Source: Costus lasius (lineage: Eukaryota; Streptophyta; Magnoliopsida; Zingiberales; Costaceae). Taken from it: 64,000 nt of DNA. Shown piece after piece: positions 46,616 to 58,883 of the stretch. A program made the position numbers and the translations under genes. Every line of letters begins with the position of its first letter. The first letter of the stretch is position 1. Below the pieces are notes generated by a model that had not been told where the DNA came from, made no database searches, and worked only from the letters and a program-made list of their open reading frames with translations. The DNA is taken from assembly GCA_027563935.2 (NCBI GenBank), contig CM050453.2:15280611-15344610 (forward strand), given 5' to 3'.

Positions 46616-48112
46616 TACGGGTGTTCAAAAAAATTAGTAAACTGAAAACCAATGGGTAACTAACCAAACTAAACCAAAATTTTAGTTGACTAAACTAGAA
46701 GTTAGTGAAACTATCAGTTTTTTTTTATAAGTGTAATGGTTCACGGTTTAGGATTGGTTTAAAAGATTTCTAAACCATGGTTACTCGATCCAAATTAATA
46801 CTTATATATAAACAAATTATTTTTTTATATCCCTAATATACTAGGGTTTTTTACTTTCTTTTCTTCCAAGCTAGTGACCTCCTCGTCCCAACTCCTGATT
46901 GCCTTCGTCAAAGTGATACCTATTACCCAATTCCTCACCATTATCCCATTGGCGACCTCCTCAGCATCGTCTTGCCAACTAGCGGACTAAGGGATTGTGG
47001 ACTTGTAGTTATAGATGTCATTCAAGTCTCCAACGAATCTGGCAAGGTCACTTTTGACTTCAAGCTATTATTCTCCATTACACACCGTGCCCAACAAGAG
47101 TCACGAGGTTAGCAATTCTATTTGAAGTCTAGGAGCAATTCTATCACTCTAGAACCAGATCTTTGCGGCCGTTTGAGGAAATATGAGAGATGCTTTCTTG
47201 CCTTGGAGAGAGGGGTGAAACTGAGCCTCGAGAAAGGGAACTGGCAAACAATTGCAGCTATAATAACAACAATCCCTTCTATTTGGTTAATTTTGGGCCA
47301 TCTTATTTAGTTAATTTTTTGTTCTTTTGTAGATGGAGGGTGATGGACATAACATTATTAATTCAATTGACATTTCTCTGTTGATGCCACTTAATGGATT
47401 AAAGTACTGGTCCGGTACCCGCCGATACCAAAGATTTTAATAATTTTTTTTTGATTTTTTGATTGGTTTTGACCGGTTTTCATCCGGTACCGTACCGGTA
47501 CCGGTGGAATGTACCGGTCAAGTCGGCCACCGTACCGAGCTGCCGGACCGGTACTTGAAACCATGGATGCCATCACGTGAGACTAATGAAGAACAACAAC
47601 AACCTGATGCTTCCAAGGTTAGCAATGTCACGTTTACAAAAAGGCATGATGAATATGAGAACCCTTCACTAAGATAAATACCGAGAATAATAGTGAATCA
47701 AAAGCTAAATATAATTATTGTGCTTCTTTAATTAGTTGTATTTCAGCAAATGATACTAGTGACATGATTAATCATTTGAGAAGATGCAAAACATACAATT
47801 TTAATTTTATGGAAAAAGAGATAAAACATTAGAAACGATTATAGAGCAAAGTGATAAGGGTAAGAGGAGCAAAACAACTATTATAACTTTTTCTTTTAGT
47901 GAAGTAGATTGTAGGAGAGCACTTATAAAAAGGATTATTGTTGATAAGTTGCATTTCAAATATGTTGAACAGGCAAGATTTTATGAATTTTGTGCAAAAA
48001 TACAACCTAGATTTATCATTTCTTTAGATACTAATATCACTAGAGATTGTTACGAGTTATTTGTTAAGAGGAAGAAAGAATTGAAGTGATTCTTTGGTAA
48101 GCTCTATTTGTC
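46616..48112 (+). mobile_element. hAT-2 fragment 4 (copy B of fragment 2)
   Basis: It starts TACGGGTGTTCAAAA and carries the same BED-region remnant and the same MITE insertion as fragment 2. It ends at the same junction with palindrome 2', which shows that junction predates the tandem duplication. Confidence 0.75.
47391..47565. mobile_element. MITE, copy B
   Basis: It matches 35239-35412 with a few changes and is flanked by GATGCCAC and GATGCCAT (47566-47573). It came with the segmental duplication, not by a second insertion. Confidence 0.8.
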
Positions 48113-48113
48113 T

Positions 48114-50460
48114 ATGACCTTCTAATGTCAATGCTATAGGGAAGAGTTGAAAATATTTTCAAATTAGGTTTTCTGATTTAAAAATCTTTTTGTAATATGT
48201 TTACAAAGTTCGATTTGAACAAGATAGGATGCACTTGTGTTTTAAAATTTTTGCACTTTACATTTAATCCATGATGAATAACATAATTAGTCAGTTTAAC
48301 CATAAAGTTAGCTTAAATCTCTGTAGTCCTCAAATCAAATATCTATTGTATGTGCATGTTATTTTTGCTAAGAAAAGTATAATAACTATTACAACTAATT
48401 TATATACATGACAACAATGGAAAATAATTTTTTTTCCAATATAAATGATAACAAACTATTAAATTTTAATACCTATATTTGTATATTGAGTCAACAATAT
48501 ATGTTGTTATGTTTCTCTTTTAGCTATTTTTTTCAACTGATTTTGGTAGTGGATACGTTATGATGCTAGTATAGTAATCAAAAATAAAAAAAGATATAAA
48601 TTTGTGTGAAGTAAAGTTCATTTTAGAATATGAAATATAAATGAAATTTTACTTTTCAAATTAACAATCTAGGTTGTCACTAGAAATCTTTATAGTGATT
48701 TCTAAATCAATTAACCTCTTTTGAAAATATTTTTAACTCTTCTTATTGCAATGACATCAAAAGATCATCATAAATCATAGTTCATAAAAATTTATTACTA
48801 ATATTTTAACTTATATTTGCATGGTTTGCTATATATGCATTATTAAGTATCAAAAATACTAATATTTGTAAATTAGAATTTATCAATGTTTGGATTAACT
48901 TTTGATATGTCTAAGATGATAAACATTTTGTTAGAAATAAAAATCTCAACAACTCATTTATGTCTTTTGATATTAAATATTATTTACCTTCTGATAAACG
49001 AATAACCTTTTCTAAATGTTTTATATTCTCCTTTGAAAGTGATTGCATAAGAATGAAAACTTTAACTACGGTATTAGCAATTCAAAAATATAATACTAAT
49101 ATTCTATTTCCCTTGGTTTACACTTCTGATATAAAAACTCTAATGAGATGCAACTTTGTCATGTTACTGCCTAGTGTTCTAATTCCTCCACTATTTTTAA
49201 CATGCCCAACACTACCTAGCTTTCTTAAAGAAAAGTTCACTGTCTAGCTTTAAAGCAAAGTCCTATATAAAAATATGGTATATTAATTATGAAATATTTT
49301 TATATAGGACTTTGCTTTAAGCAAGCTGGATAGTGAACTTTGCTTTAAGCAAGCTAGGTAGTGTTGGAATGTTAAAAATAGTGGAGCAATTGGAACACTA
49401 GGTAGTAGAATGACAAATTTGTATCTCATTAGAGTCTTTATGCCAGAAGTGTAAACCATGGGAAATGGAATATTAGTAATATATTTTTGAATTGCAAATA
49501 CCGTAGTTAATGTTTCTAAGCTTATGCAATCACTTTCAAAGAAGAACATAAAACATTTAGAAAAGGTTGTTTGTCTATCAGAAGGCGAATAATATTTAAA
49601 ATAAAAAGACATAGATGAGTTGCTGAGATTATTATTTATAGCACGATGTTTATCATCTTAGACATATCAAAAGTAAATCTATACATTGATAAATTCTAAT
49701 TTACAAATTTTAGTATTTTGATACTTAAAAATTCATATATAGCAAATCATGCAAATATAAGTTAAAATATTAGTAATGAATTTTTATCAACTATGATTTA
49801 TGATGACCTTTTGATGTCATTGCAATAGAGGAGAGTTAAAAATATTTTCAAAAGATGTTAATTAATTTAGAAATCACAATAACGATTTCTAGTGACAACC
49901 TAGATTGTTAATTTGAAAAGTAGAATTTCATTTGTACTCCATATTCTAAAATGAACTTTACATCACATTAATTTATACATTTTTTATTTTTGATTACGAT
50001 ACTAGTATCAAAACGTATCCAGTACAAAAGTAGTTAAAAAAAATAGCTAAAAGAGCAGTGGAACAACATATATTATTGACTCAATATATAAATATATGTA
50101 TTAAAATTTGATAGTTTGTTATCATTTATAGTGGAAAAAATTAATTTCTTTTGTTTTCATGTACATAAATTAGTTATAATAGTTATTATGTTTTTCTTAG
50201 CAAAGATAACATGCCTATACACTAGATATTTGATTTGAGAACTAAAGAGATTTAAGCTAATTTTATGGTTCAACTAACTAATTATGTAACTTATCATAAA
50301 TTAAATATTTAGTGCAAAAATTATAAAACACGAGTGCATCCTATCTTATTGAAATCGAACTTTTTAAACATATTACAAAAAGAATTTCAAATCAGAAAAC
50401 CTAATTTGAAAATATTTTCAACTCTTCCCTATAGTAATGACATTAGAAGGTCATAGATTA
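48114..50460. repeat. palindrome 2' (copy B)
   Basis: Same arms and tight centre near 49285 as palindrome 2. The centre still pairs, so the hairpin potential has been kept. Confidence 0.85.
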
Positions 50461-50757
50461 TAATTTTTTAAAATATTTGAAAAATATTAAATTAATATTT
50501 TAATATATCTTTGGATGGGTTGGCATGTACGTAGAGTCCAGAATAAAAAATATCAAAACTCTTAAATTGGAATTCATGAGTGGTTGAATTAAACCTTGAT
50601 ATGTTTAAGAGGATAAATATTTTGTCAACAACAACAATCCTTAGCAAATCATTCATATCTTTTTATATCAAATATTATAAACCTTTTGATTGAAGAACAA
50701 CTTTAAATGTTTTATATTTTACTTTGAAAGTGATTGCATAAGATAAGAATATTTTAC

Positions 50758-52365
50758 TACGGGTGTGCAAGAAAATCGATGGATAACCACGAGAACCTAA
50801 CCAAAATTATAGTTAACCGAATCAGCAGTTAGTCAAACGACGACTGGTTTCTTTATAAGTGTAATGGTTCACAGTTTAGAAATGGTTTAGAAGATTTCTG
50901 AACCGTGGTTACTTGATCCGAACTAATACTTAAATAAAAAATTATTTTTTTAATATACTAGGGTTTCTTGCTTTCTTTTCTTGCAAGCTAGTGACCTCCT
51001 CATCCTGACTCCCAATTGCCTTCGTCAAAGTGATACCTACTACCCAATTCTTCACTATCATCCCAGTGGCAACCTCCTCAGCATCGTCTTGGTGACTAGC
51101 ATACTAAGGAATTATACACTTGTAGTTATAGACCCACTTCAAGTTTTCAACGAATCCAGCAAGGTCACCTTCAACTTCAAGCTGTTATTCTCCATTACCA
51201 CCGTGCCCAACAAGAGCTGCAAGGTCAGTAATTCTATCAGAAGTCTAGCATTAATTATATCACTCTAGAACCAGAACTTTGTGGCCCTTTGAGGAAAGAA
51301 GGGAGATGCTTTCTCACCTTGGTGAGAGAGGTGAAACAAAGCCTTGAGATGGGGAACAGCTGCAACTATGGTAACGCTTTTAATTTGGTTAATTTGGGCC
51401 ATCTTATTTGGTGATTTCTTTTTATTTTGTAGATAGAGAGTGGTGGAGATAACATTACAAGTTCAAGTGACATTTCTCTATTGATGCCATCAAGTGGGAC
51501 TAATGAATAACAATGACAACTCGATGCTTCTAATGCTTTAAAGGTTAGCAAAGTCAAGCCTACAAAAAATGCATCATGGATATAGAAATACTTCACTAAG
51601 GTAGATTATGAGAATAATAGAGAATCAAAAGATAAATGCAACTATTGTGCTTCTTTAATTAGTTGTATTTGAGCAAATTGTACTAGTAGCATGATTAATT
51701 ATTTGAGAAGATGCAAAACGTGCAATTTTAATTCTATGGAAAAGAGAGAAAAAAAATTAAAAACAATTATGGAACAGAGTAATAAGTGTAAGGGCACCAA
51801 AGAAACTATTATGACTTATTCTTTTAGTCAAGAAGATTGTAGGATAGCACTTATTAAAATGATTATTGTGGATCAGTTGCTTTTCAAATATATTGAATAG
51901 GAGGGATTTTATGAATTTAGTGCAAAAATGCAGCCTAGATTTATCATTTCTCCATGTACTACTATCACTAGAGATTGTCATGCATTGTTTGTGAGAAAGA
52001 AAGAATTAAAGTGATTCTTTGGTAAGTTGTCTTCCTGTGTTTGTCTCACATCTAATACTTGGACATCATGCCAAAACTTGAATTATATGTGCCTCACTGC
52101 TCACTTCATCGATGATAATTGGTAATTGCATAAAAGGATTATTATTTTTGGTACACTTTTTAGTCATGTGTGTTAAGTGCTTGGTAAAGCAATTGAAAAA
52201 TGCTTGCTTGAATGGGGGTATAGATACAATTTTCATTGTAACAGTGGATAATACAAGCTCTAATGACTTGTGTGTTGATTACTTAAAGAAAAGACTTAAC
52301 GAAGGGTAGTGTTTAAAATGAAAAAAATTTACATATAAGATGTACCAAAATGAGCTTTATTATTC
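50758..52365 (+). mobile_element. hAT-2 fragment 5 (copy B of fragment 3)
   Basis: It starts TACGGGTGTGCAAG. The open 95-codon stretch is at 50981-51268, the BED remnant at about 51650-51730, and VDNTSSNDLCVDYLKKRL ends near 52300. Confidence 0.78.
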
Positions 52366-52560
52366 TTATGTCTTGTAAAACCCTATTTTAGAGTGAGTAC
52401 TTGTAAAATATTAGCTTATGATTGGGTTAACACCCCCCTATCCCTCTCTCTTCTTAGCTCTCCGTCCCTCTACCTCTCTTCTCATTATTACCTCATACAT
52501 CACCTAGATTTCTATAGTTTGATGAGCTAACTAGGATGGTCAGTGCAAGGAGTTGAAGGG
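52366..52560. other. short piece of region Y before Copia-3
   Basis: It matches 40231-40425 and 60311-60510. The last five bases (AAGGG) are the presumed left target duplication of Copia-3. Confidence 0.7.
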
Positions 52561-53106
52561 TGTTGGTGTATATGCCCTAGGACCTAGTTTTGGTCCACTT
52601 ATGTATTACTTGACATTGATATTTATATATATCATTCTGGCATTGTCGTTATCATTGTTTGTCAACACCTGCGATTGTGTGCTTACATGATAATGTCCCT
52701 GGAGACAGATTAGATTTGTACTCAAATAATTGTCCCCAGTCAATGTACCTGAGTGGATATGGGACAGCTCTGGTACTTGTGAGACTGGTATGTGGGCTGG
52801 TTAGGCACGTGGTGCTAACGCAGACACATGGGTGTATCATTGGAGGATATACTGGATAGACCCGCTGTGAGGCTATGACTTGGTGTCATGAGTTATCCTC
52901 ACAAGTGACAGGAGATGCATTGATCCCTTGACTTGAGGTCATTGATCATTCTATATGGTTAGGGACTTGTTTTGATACAACCTAACACCTTGCCGTAGTT
53001 GGGAGGTCATAACGGTTGCCATTGAGCATATCACGACCCATATGAGAAGGTCAATTGACAGACATAGGATTTGCCCCTTCCTTAGGGAAGCTTGATATCC
53101 ATGGAG
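52561..53106 (+). repeat. Copia-3 5' LTR, first piece
   Basis: It starts TGTTGGTGTATATGCCCTAG. It ends in the TGGAG (53102-53106) that is duplicated after the nested LTR. The same LTR start appears in reverse orientation at 55334. Confidence 0.88.
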
Positions 53107-55334
53107 TGTTGGGGAATGCCGGGTGTAATATAAAAATTTGCAGTCCCAGGACGCAGCGGAAGAAGCATTACACCCGAAACACATTCCTTTCCCAAGGATC
53201 CATGCGAGAGAGAAGACACAAGGATGTGTTAGAGATGTACCTCTTTTGCTTGTCTAGACGTCGAAGCCATGTTGAAGGCGCCCAAGTGTTCGCCCTCTAC
53301 AAGTATCCACGCGTCGACTCCTTGATCGTTGCTCTCTTCCACGCTTGGTGCTAGCCTCGGGAAGAGAATCGAGCCTTCACTTCCACTTGCGCCACCTTCA
53401 AGAGAAGTTGCGCCAAGGAGGGAATAGGGAGATGCCGCCAAGGACTTCCCTCTTCTTCTTTGCTTGCGCCACCTCCAAGGTGCGCCTATGGCCAAGGAAT
53501 GATGAGGGCTTGTGGCAAGAAGACGCCACCAAGCACAAAGAATCCTTGCGCCAAAGAACAGAGGAAGAGGAAGAACTTGCGGCTCCAAGGAAGAAGATTG
53601 CACCACCTTGATGTTGTCGCCCTTTGCCCTTGCTCTTGCCTTTCTGTGTATGTTCACGCCTCTCTCTTGAAGTCCAACCTTGGAAGGGGCGGTAAGGAGT
53701 CCCATAAATAGGACAAGAGGCGGCAAAGGCAATGGCTAGGATCATGCCAAGTGGGCGGTTAGGATAAAGGTGCCTTGAGGTAAGGAAAGTCTCCAAGACT
53801 TTACCATAAATGTCATTCAACCTATCCTAATTTGCCCAATGGCCATATCAGCCCAAGACATGCCTTAAAGGCATGCATTCCATTCAAGGAGAAGGGGCTA
53901 GGCGCAACAAGCATGAGGAGTTTCGGCTAGGGTGGTGTCTTGAGAGAAATTAGGGTTTGAGGTAAGGTAAGTCTCCAAGACATTACCATATACCTTACCC
54001 TACTATCCATATGCGCCCAAGCTCTTTCCAAAAGAGCCATCAAGCCATATCAGCCCCAAGACTTGCCTTAGAGGCAAGTATTCCATCCAAGGAAGAGGGG
54101 CTAGGCGCCCTTTACTTCCATAATGAAGCAAAGGCGCCTCCCTCACCCCATTATGCCCCTAGGCACCAATGGGGTGAGATTTCTCCCCATTATACCCCTT
54201 TAATCTAATTCCTCTTCATGACAACTAATTATTGGGCCTCATTGGATAATGAGCTAGCCCAAACTTCATGGCATGGGTTGATTAAGCCATTGGATCCAAT
54301 CCAATGCAACCCTAATCCAAATGTGACCAATTAAGGTCAATTTCGGGTCAACCTGCCAAAAATGAAGTTTGGCTCCAATAACTTTCTTCCAACTCATCAG
54401 GCCCATTGGCACTGATGAAATCTTCCAAATTGATCCAAGTTATCCAATAACTTGATCATAAGGCTTTTGATTAAAGCAACGTCAAGAGTCTATTGCGTGT
54501 GACCCCGTAGGATCCATATGACGATGGCAATGATGTAAACATCATAAGTAGTGAGGGGTATCTAGCAACACATCACTACTACCCATGTCATAGGACTTAA
54601 GTCATTATGGTAACGACTCCTAACAAGCAACGAGGATTCCATTGTACTTTAGATCCTTTTGCCTAAACTGATATCCTGCCATTGGATTAGTCTCAAGTTT
54701 ATTATCCAATGCATTGGTCATGACTCAACAAGTGTGGCCACACATTCCTGTCATGCACCAATAAGGTGGGGCACCCCGAGTGGATATCATACTTCCATTA
54801 AGGAAGGGGCAAATCCTACTATTGGTCATCTATGTCTCTACGTGACTTATGACATGCCCGATGACAGTCGTTTTGATCTCCCAATTACGGAGAGATGTAA
54901 GACTGTATCAAAGCATACCCATCATCAAATCTAGACATGAATACCTCAAGTCTAAGGATCAGTACAAACCTCTTGCATGTGAGATTGACTTGTTGACTAG
55001 ACAAGTCAATCCTCACGGTGGATCACTCCAGTGCATCCAATGCACCTGTATGTCTGCGTTACTGTGCCTTGCACTTAACCAGCCCATACACCAGTCTCAC
55101 ATGTACCAAAGCTGTCCCATATCTGCTAAGGTACCTTGTCTGGGGATAGCTTATGAGAATGGATCCAATCCAAACTCCTGGGACATTATATATGCAACTC
55201 AATACATTAACGCAGGTAGAGAAGTCTGCATAATAACGACCATGCCTATATAAAGAATAATAATTCTATCAAAGTACATTCAAACAATGTCTGACCATGT
55301 CCATACATTGGTCTTCAGGGCATATACACCAACA
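53107..55334 (-). repeat. nested solo LTR of the Copia-3 family, minus strand (2.23 kb)
   Basis: On the minus strand it starts TGTTGGTGTATATGCCCTGA (55334) and ends ...CATTCCCCAACA (53107), giving a complete LTR with TGTTGG/CCAACA ends and no internal region. The 5-base duplication TGGAG at 53102-53106 and 55335-55339 proves insertion into the host LTR. Its two ends match the two ends of the interrupted LTR in reverse complement. Solo LTRs normally form by recombination between the two LTRs of a full element. Open frames here are chance. Confidence 0.92.
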
Positions 55335-56728
55335 TGGAGCTCCTCTATGGTTCTATGACTGAAAGTGTATGGCCATACCCAGGTAAGAACCTGATCTAGT
55401 CATAGCCATGTGATTGGGTGAAAACAAGTGGTGACACACTTGTCCAATTGGATATCAGTTCGGCAAAGAGACTGTAATGCATCTGTACCTAGTTACGATG
55501 ATGGGGATGTCGATGTCGATATCCATTCCAATGACCTGGGTAGCAGCGATGCATTGCTAGATGCCACTCACTGCTTGTGATGACCTTTGGTCAGCACTGC
55601 CAGCGTCAGAGGAACCTACAGGGTCGCACACCTTGATACTTGAGTTCTCGTATTGATCGGGAAGTCTTATGATCGAGTTATTGGATAACTCGGATCTAAT
55701 TGGGAGATTTCATCAGCGCCAATGGGCCTGATGAGATGGAAGAATGTTATTGGAGCCAAACTCCATTTATGGCAGGTTGACCCGAAATTGACCATGGTTG
55801 GCCACATTTGGATTAGGGTTGCATTGGATTGGATCCAAGTGCTTAATCAACCCATGTAATGAAGTTTGGGCTAGCTCATTATCCAATGAGGCCCAATAAC
55901 AAGTTCTTATGAAGAGATGAGAGGCTAAAAGGGTATAATGGGGAGAAACATGAACCATTAAGCGCCTAGGGGTATAATGGGGTCATGTTGGCGCCTTTGC
56001 TTCATTATGGAAGTAAAGGGCGCCTCCCCCCTCTTCCTTGGATGGAATGCATGCCTCTATGGAATTGCTTGAGGCGCAAGGCAAGGCCTTGGCGCACATG
56101 GAAAGGTGTGGGGCGCAAAGGAAAGGTTGAATGAGAATTATGGAAATGTCTTGGAGACTTTCCTTGTCTCAAACTTCCTCATCCTAGCCCTACACTTGTC
56201 ATGATCCTAGCCCTTACCCTAACCGCCTCTTGCCCTATATATGTGACCCTAGTCGCCCCCTCTTGTTGATGATCAATCCTTGAAGGCGTGAACACAAGAA
56301 GAGGGGCGAGTGCTAGGAGCAAGGGCGCATCTTCCTTCTTCCATTGCCGAGAGTCTCTCCTTCCTTACCTCTTGGCGGCTTGGCTTGTTTCCTTCTTCCC
56401 TTGACGCATCTTTTCTCTTGGTGGCGCAAGTGAAGGAGAGCATCTCCCTAAAGGCTTGGATCTTCTTCCCGAGGCTAGCACCGGGTGTGGAAGAAGAGAA
56501 CTCAAGAGATCCGTGTGTGTGAGACTGCAGAGGGCGCACACTTGGGCGCCTACATCGGCATCACTCCAAATTTCTCTTAAGGTATTTCTTAACTCATCGT
56601 GTCGACTCCCTTGCTTGCGATCTTCACTGGGTTTTTGGGACCGGCCTGTTTCGGGGACATTATTCCGCTGCGTAAAATGTATGTCCATGACTCTAAAAAT
56701 TGTAAAATGTCCCCGGGGTTTCCCAACA
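55335..56728 (+). repeat. Copia-3 5' LTR, second piece
   Basis: It resumes after the duplicated TGGAG and ends GGTTTCCCAACA, directly before the primer site. Together with the first piece the LTR is about 1.93 kb. Its middle contains GGCGC-rich words that mirror those in the nested LTR (about 54000-54200). Confidence 0.88.
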
Positions 56729-56729
56729 G

Positions 56730-56741
56730 TGGTATCAAAGC
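56730..56741 (+). promoter_or_regulatory. Copia-3 primer-binding site (initiator tRNA-Met)
   Basis: TGGTATCAAAGC lies one base after the LTR end. It differs by one base from the usual TGGTATCAGAGC. Confidence 0.9.
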
Positions 56742-58290
56742 GACTTGCAAGACTCGAACGATGTTTTATGCTTTTCTTTCATGCTCACATGCCATATCTA
56801 TATTTTCGTAAATAGCATGATGCATGGCAAACGATTTTTCTAAAAGTAGAAAAAATTAGGGTTTCTTGTTTCTATCATCCTCTCAATCTCTTTTGGATTT
56901 TTGGACTATTTTTCTTGTCTGATTTAAAGATCAAAGGCGCACGTAGTTTTGTCAAGTAGGACGGGCATTGTGTCTTCGGACTGGCCAAGTCTCTTGATCT
57001 GACAAAATTGCCAGCCGAAAGGATCTCTGAAATCATCTTGAAAAATAAATCGCAATTAACCAAAAGATTTGTGAGAAGAAGATGAGAAAGAGAGACTAGT
57101 TTTATGAAAAAGTAAAATTTCAGATTTTATGTTTTTCATGAGCATGTAGAATTGCATGAGTAAATACCTTGTTTGTGCATGATGTTGTGATCATGAGTCA
57201 AGCCCCTTTGCATGCCTGTGATGTATCCTCGTGAGGCCTGTGTGCCGCTTTTCTTTTTTTTTTGCTAAGAAGAAGATTAGGGTGGCGCACGTACTTGGAA
57301 CTTGGCGCATGCATACCTTGGATGGTGGCGCAACAAGCTTGCATTGTGGCACATCCTCATTGGAGGAAGACCATGGCATTGGCCGAACCCTTGGGGTCCA
57401 CCCTTAGGGTTTGAGAGCTAAACCATGAGAGAAGGACCTTGGAGCCAACCTTGAAACTCAAGCTAGAGGTCGGCTAGGCTAGGTCTAGTTTTGGGGCTTG
57501 AGTTCTAGGTCAAGAGTTGAACCTATTTCATGGCATGGATTGGTTCAATGTCTTGAATAGGACATGATCACATCATCCTTTACTGCTTTTATTATCTGCA
57601 GAAGCATGCCTGAATTGTTTTACCGTTATGATATCACCATAGGTTTGCATGCCTGTAATGATAGTCATAAGATAAAACTGAGCTGATGAGACCTTAAAAA
57701 CCCTCAATTAAAATATCAAGTCTGATAGCCTTCTAATGCGTAGCCCTCACTAAGCTATCGATCAGTGGAGTTGTGAACTGTTTCCCATCCTCGTGGGACA
57801 CACCCACTTATCTTTAGAAAGTGCGTGGTGGCAATGGTTTCCCCAGTCCAGTTTTAACCTGGGCGTGCCTTCGCAAGGTGGCCCTGGGCATAACGATTAG
57901 GAATGGACTTGACTAGAAATTCATATGTGCTGGGCACATGATGAAAATCTAGAGGCATCGTTGAGAGGTTAGGGTTTCATGCTGTATCCAGCCCTCACTG
58001 GACATGAAATGCCTGGACTGTCTCAACAAGGGGAATTGCTTGGAGCAATCGGCCGGCGTGCCCACCTTAGGAAACATGGGTCACTTTGTGCATCTCATCC
58101 CACCCTCGTGGGACGCAAAACCTCATGTGAAATAAGGATCCCATCTCACTAGGAAGTCTTAAACTTCCCGATTGACTTTGTGGGTTGTCAATTCGATTAA
58201 AATAGTGGGAGCCATGGTCATTTAAAACAAGTCTAGTTTAAATGATCTAAGAGTAGTACTAATCTGCTGGTTCTTGGTTGTTGTAGAATA
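56742..58290 (+). other. Copia-3 untranslated leader
   Basis: 1.55 kb between primer site and gag start without a convincing frame. Long leaders are common in copia elements with long LTRs. Packaging signals are likely but cannot be pinpointed. Confidence 0.6.
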
Positions 58291-58883
58291 ATGGCTACGA
58301 ACACTGGCGGATTATCACTGCGATCTCTCCTTGATAAGGATAAGTTAGTTGGAACTAACTTTATGGACTAGCATCGGAACTTGAGGATAGTCCTCAAGCT
58401 CGAGAAGAAGCTGTATGTCCTTGAACAGCCTCTTCCTGCGGCTCCTCCGCCTAATGCCCGAACGGCAGACAGAGATGCTTTTAGAAAGCATCAGGATGAC
58501 TCTTTGGAGGTTGCATGTCTTATGCTAGCCAGTATGGCACCTGAACTGCAGGTGCAATATGAGGAGCAGAACGCTTTTCAGATGATCACTCGTCTGAAAC
58601 AGATGTTCGAGGCTCAGGCTAGAACTGAGAGATTTGACACCGCCAAAGCTGTCTTTCGGTGCAAGTTGTCGGAGGGTGCACCAGTGAGACCCCATGTTCT
58701 CAAACTCATTGGAAACGTGGATCATCTTAGGAAACTGGGACACACCATAGACAACGAGCTGGTTGTGGATCTTATTCTGCATTCTCTGCCCCCTAGCTTC
58801 AGTCCGTTTATCATTAACTTTAACATGAACCAGATTGAGTGCACACGGGAGGAATTGATGAATATGCTCCAAACTAATACTTA
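58291..58883 (+). pseudogene. Copia-3 gag, early stop and truncated 3' end
   Basis: It starts MATNTGGLSLRSLLDKDKL, then VGTNFMD and a TAG at 58369-58371, where gag proteins of this type have Trp before HRNLRIVL. The frame continues with LEKKLYVLEQPLP, VACLMLASMAPELQVQYE, FDTAKAVFRCKLSEGAPV, LGHTIDNELVVDLILHSLPP and NFNMNQIECTREELMNMLQT: the DUF4219/UBN2 gag of plant copia elements. From about 58874 the bases belong to hAT-2, adding two foreign codons and a stop. The zinc knuckle and all later domains are missing. Confidence 0.9.

Larger units (their letters stand above)
44680..52560. repeat. 7.9-kb block, copy B of the tandem segmental duplication
   Basis: Same content and order as 32529-40425. 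It ends at the base where Copia-3 inserted (after GAAGGG); copies A and C continue there with GACCTAAC. Small private changes include a 13-base loss just after the hAT-2 start at 50758. Confidence 0.9.
52561..58873 (+). mobile_element. Copia-3: 3'-truncated Ty1/copia element with long LTR, carrying a nested solo LTR
   Basis: A 5' LTR (in two pieces), primer site, 1.55-kb leader and most of gag are present. The polyprotein and 3' LTR are missing. The left insertion point is exact, because copies A and C show the uninterrupted sequence. At about 58874 gag runs straight into hAT-2 sequence, so the 3' part was lost by deletion or recombination. Confidence 0.88.

Noticed and set aside
53229..54208. 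Open frames of 65-167 codons on both strands
   Set aside because: They lie inside the nested solo LTR, have no family likeness and differ between the two LTR copies.
52561..56728. A single 4.2-kb LTR
   Set aside because: Internal TGTTGG/CCAACA ends and duplicated TGGAG at 53102 and 55335 show a nested solo LTR instead.
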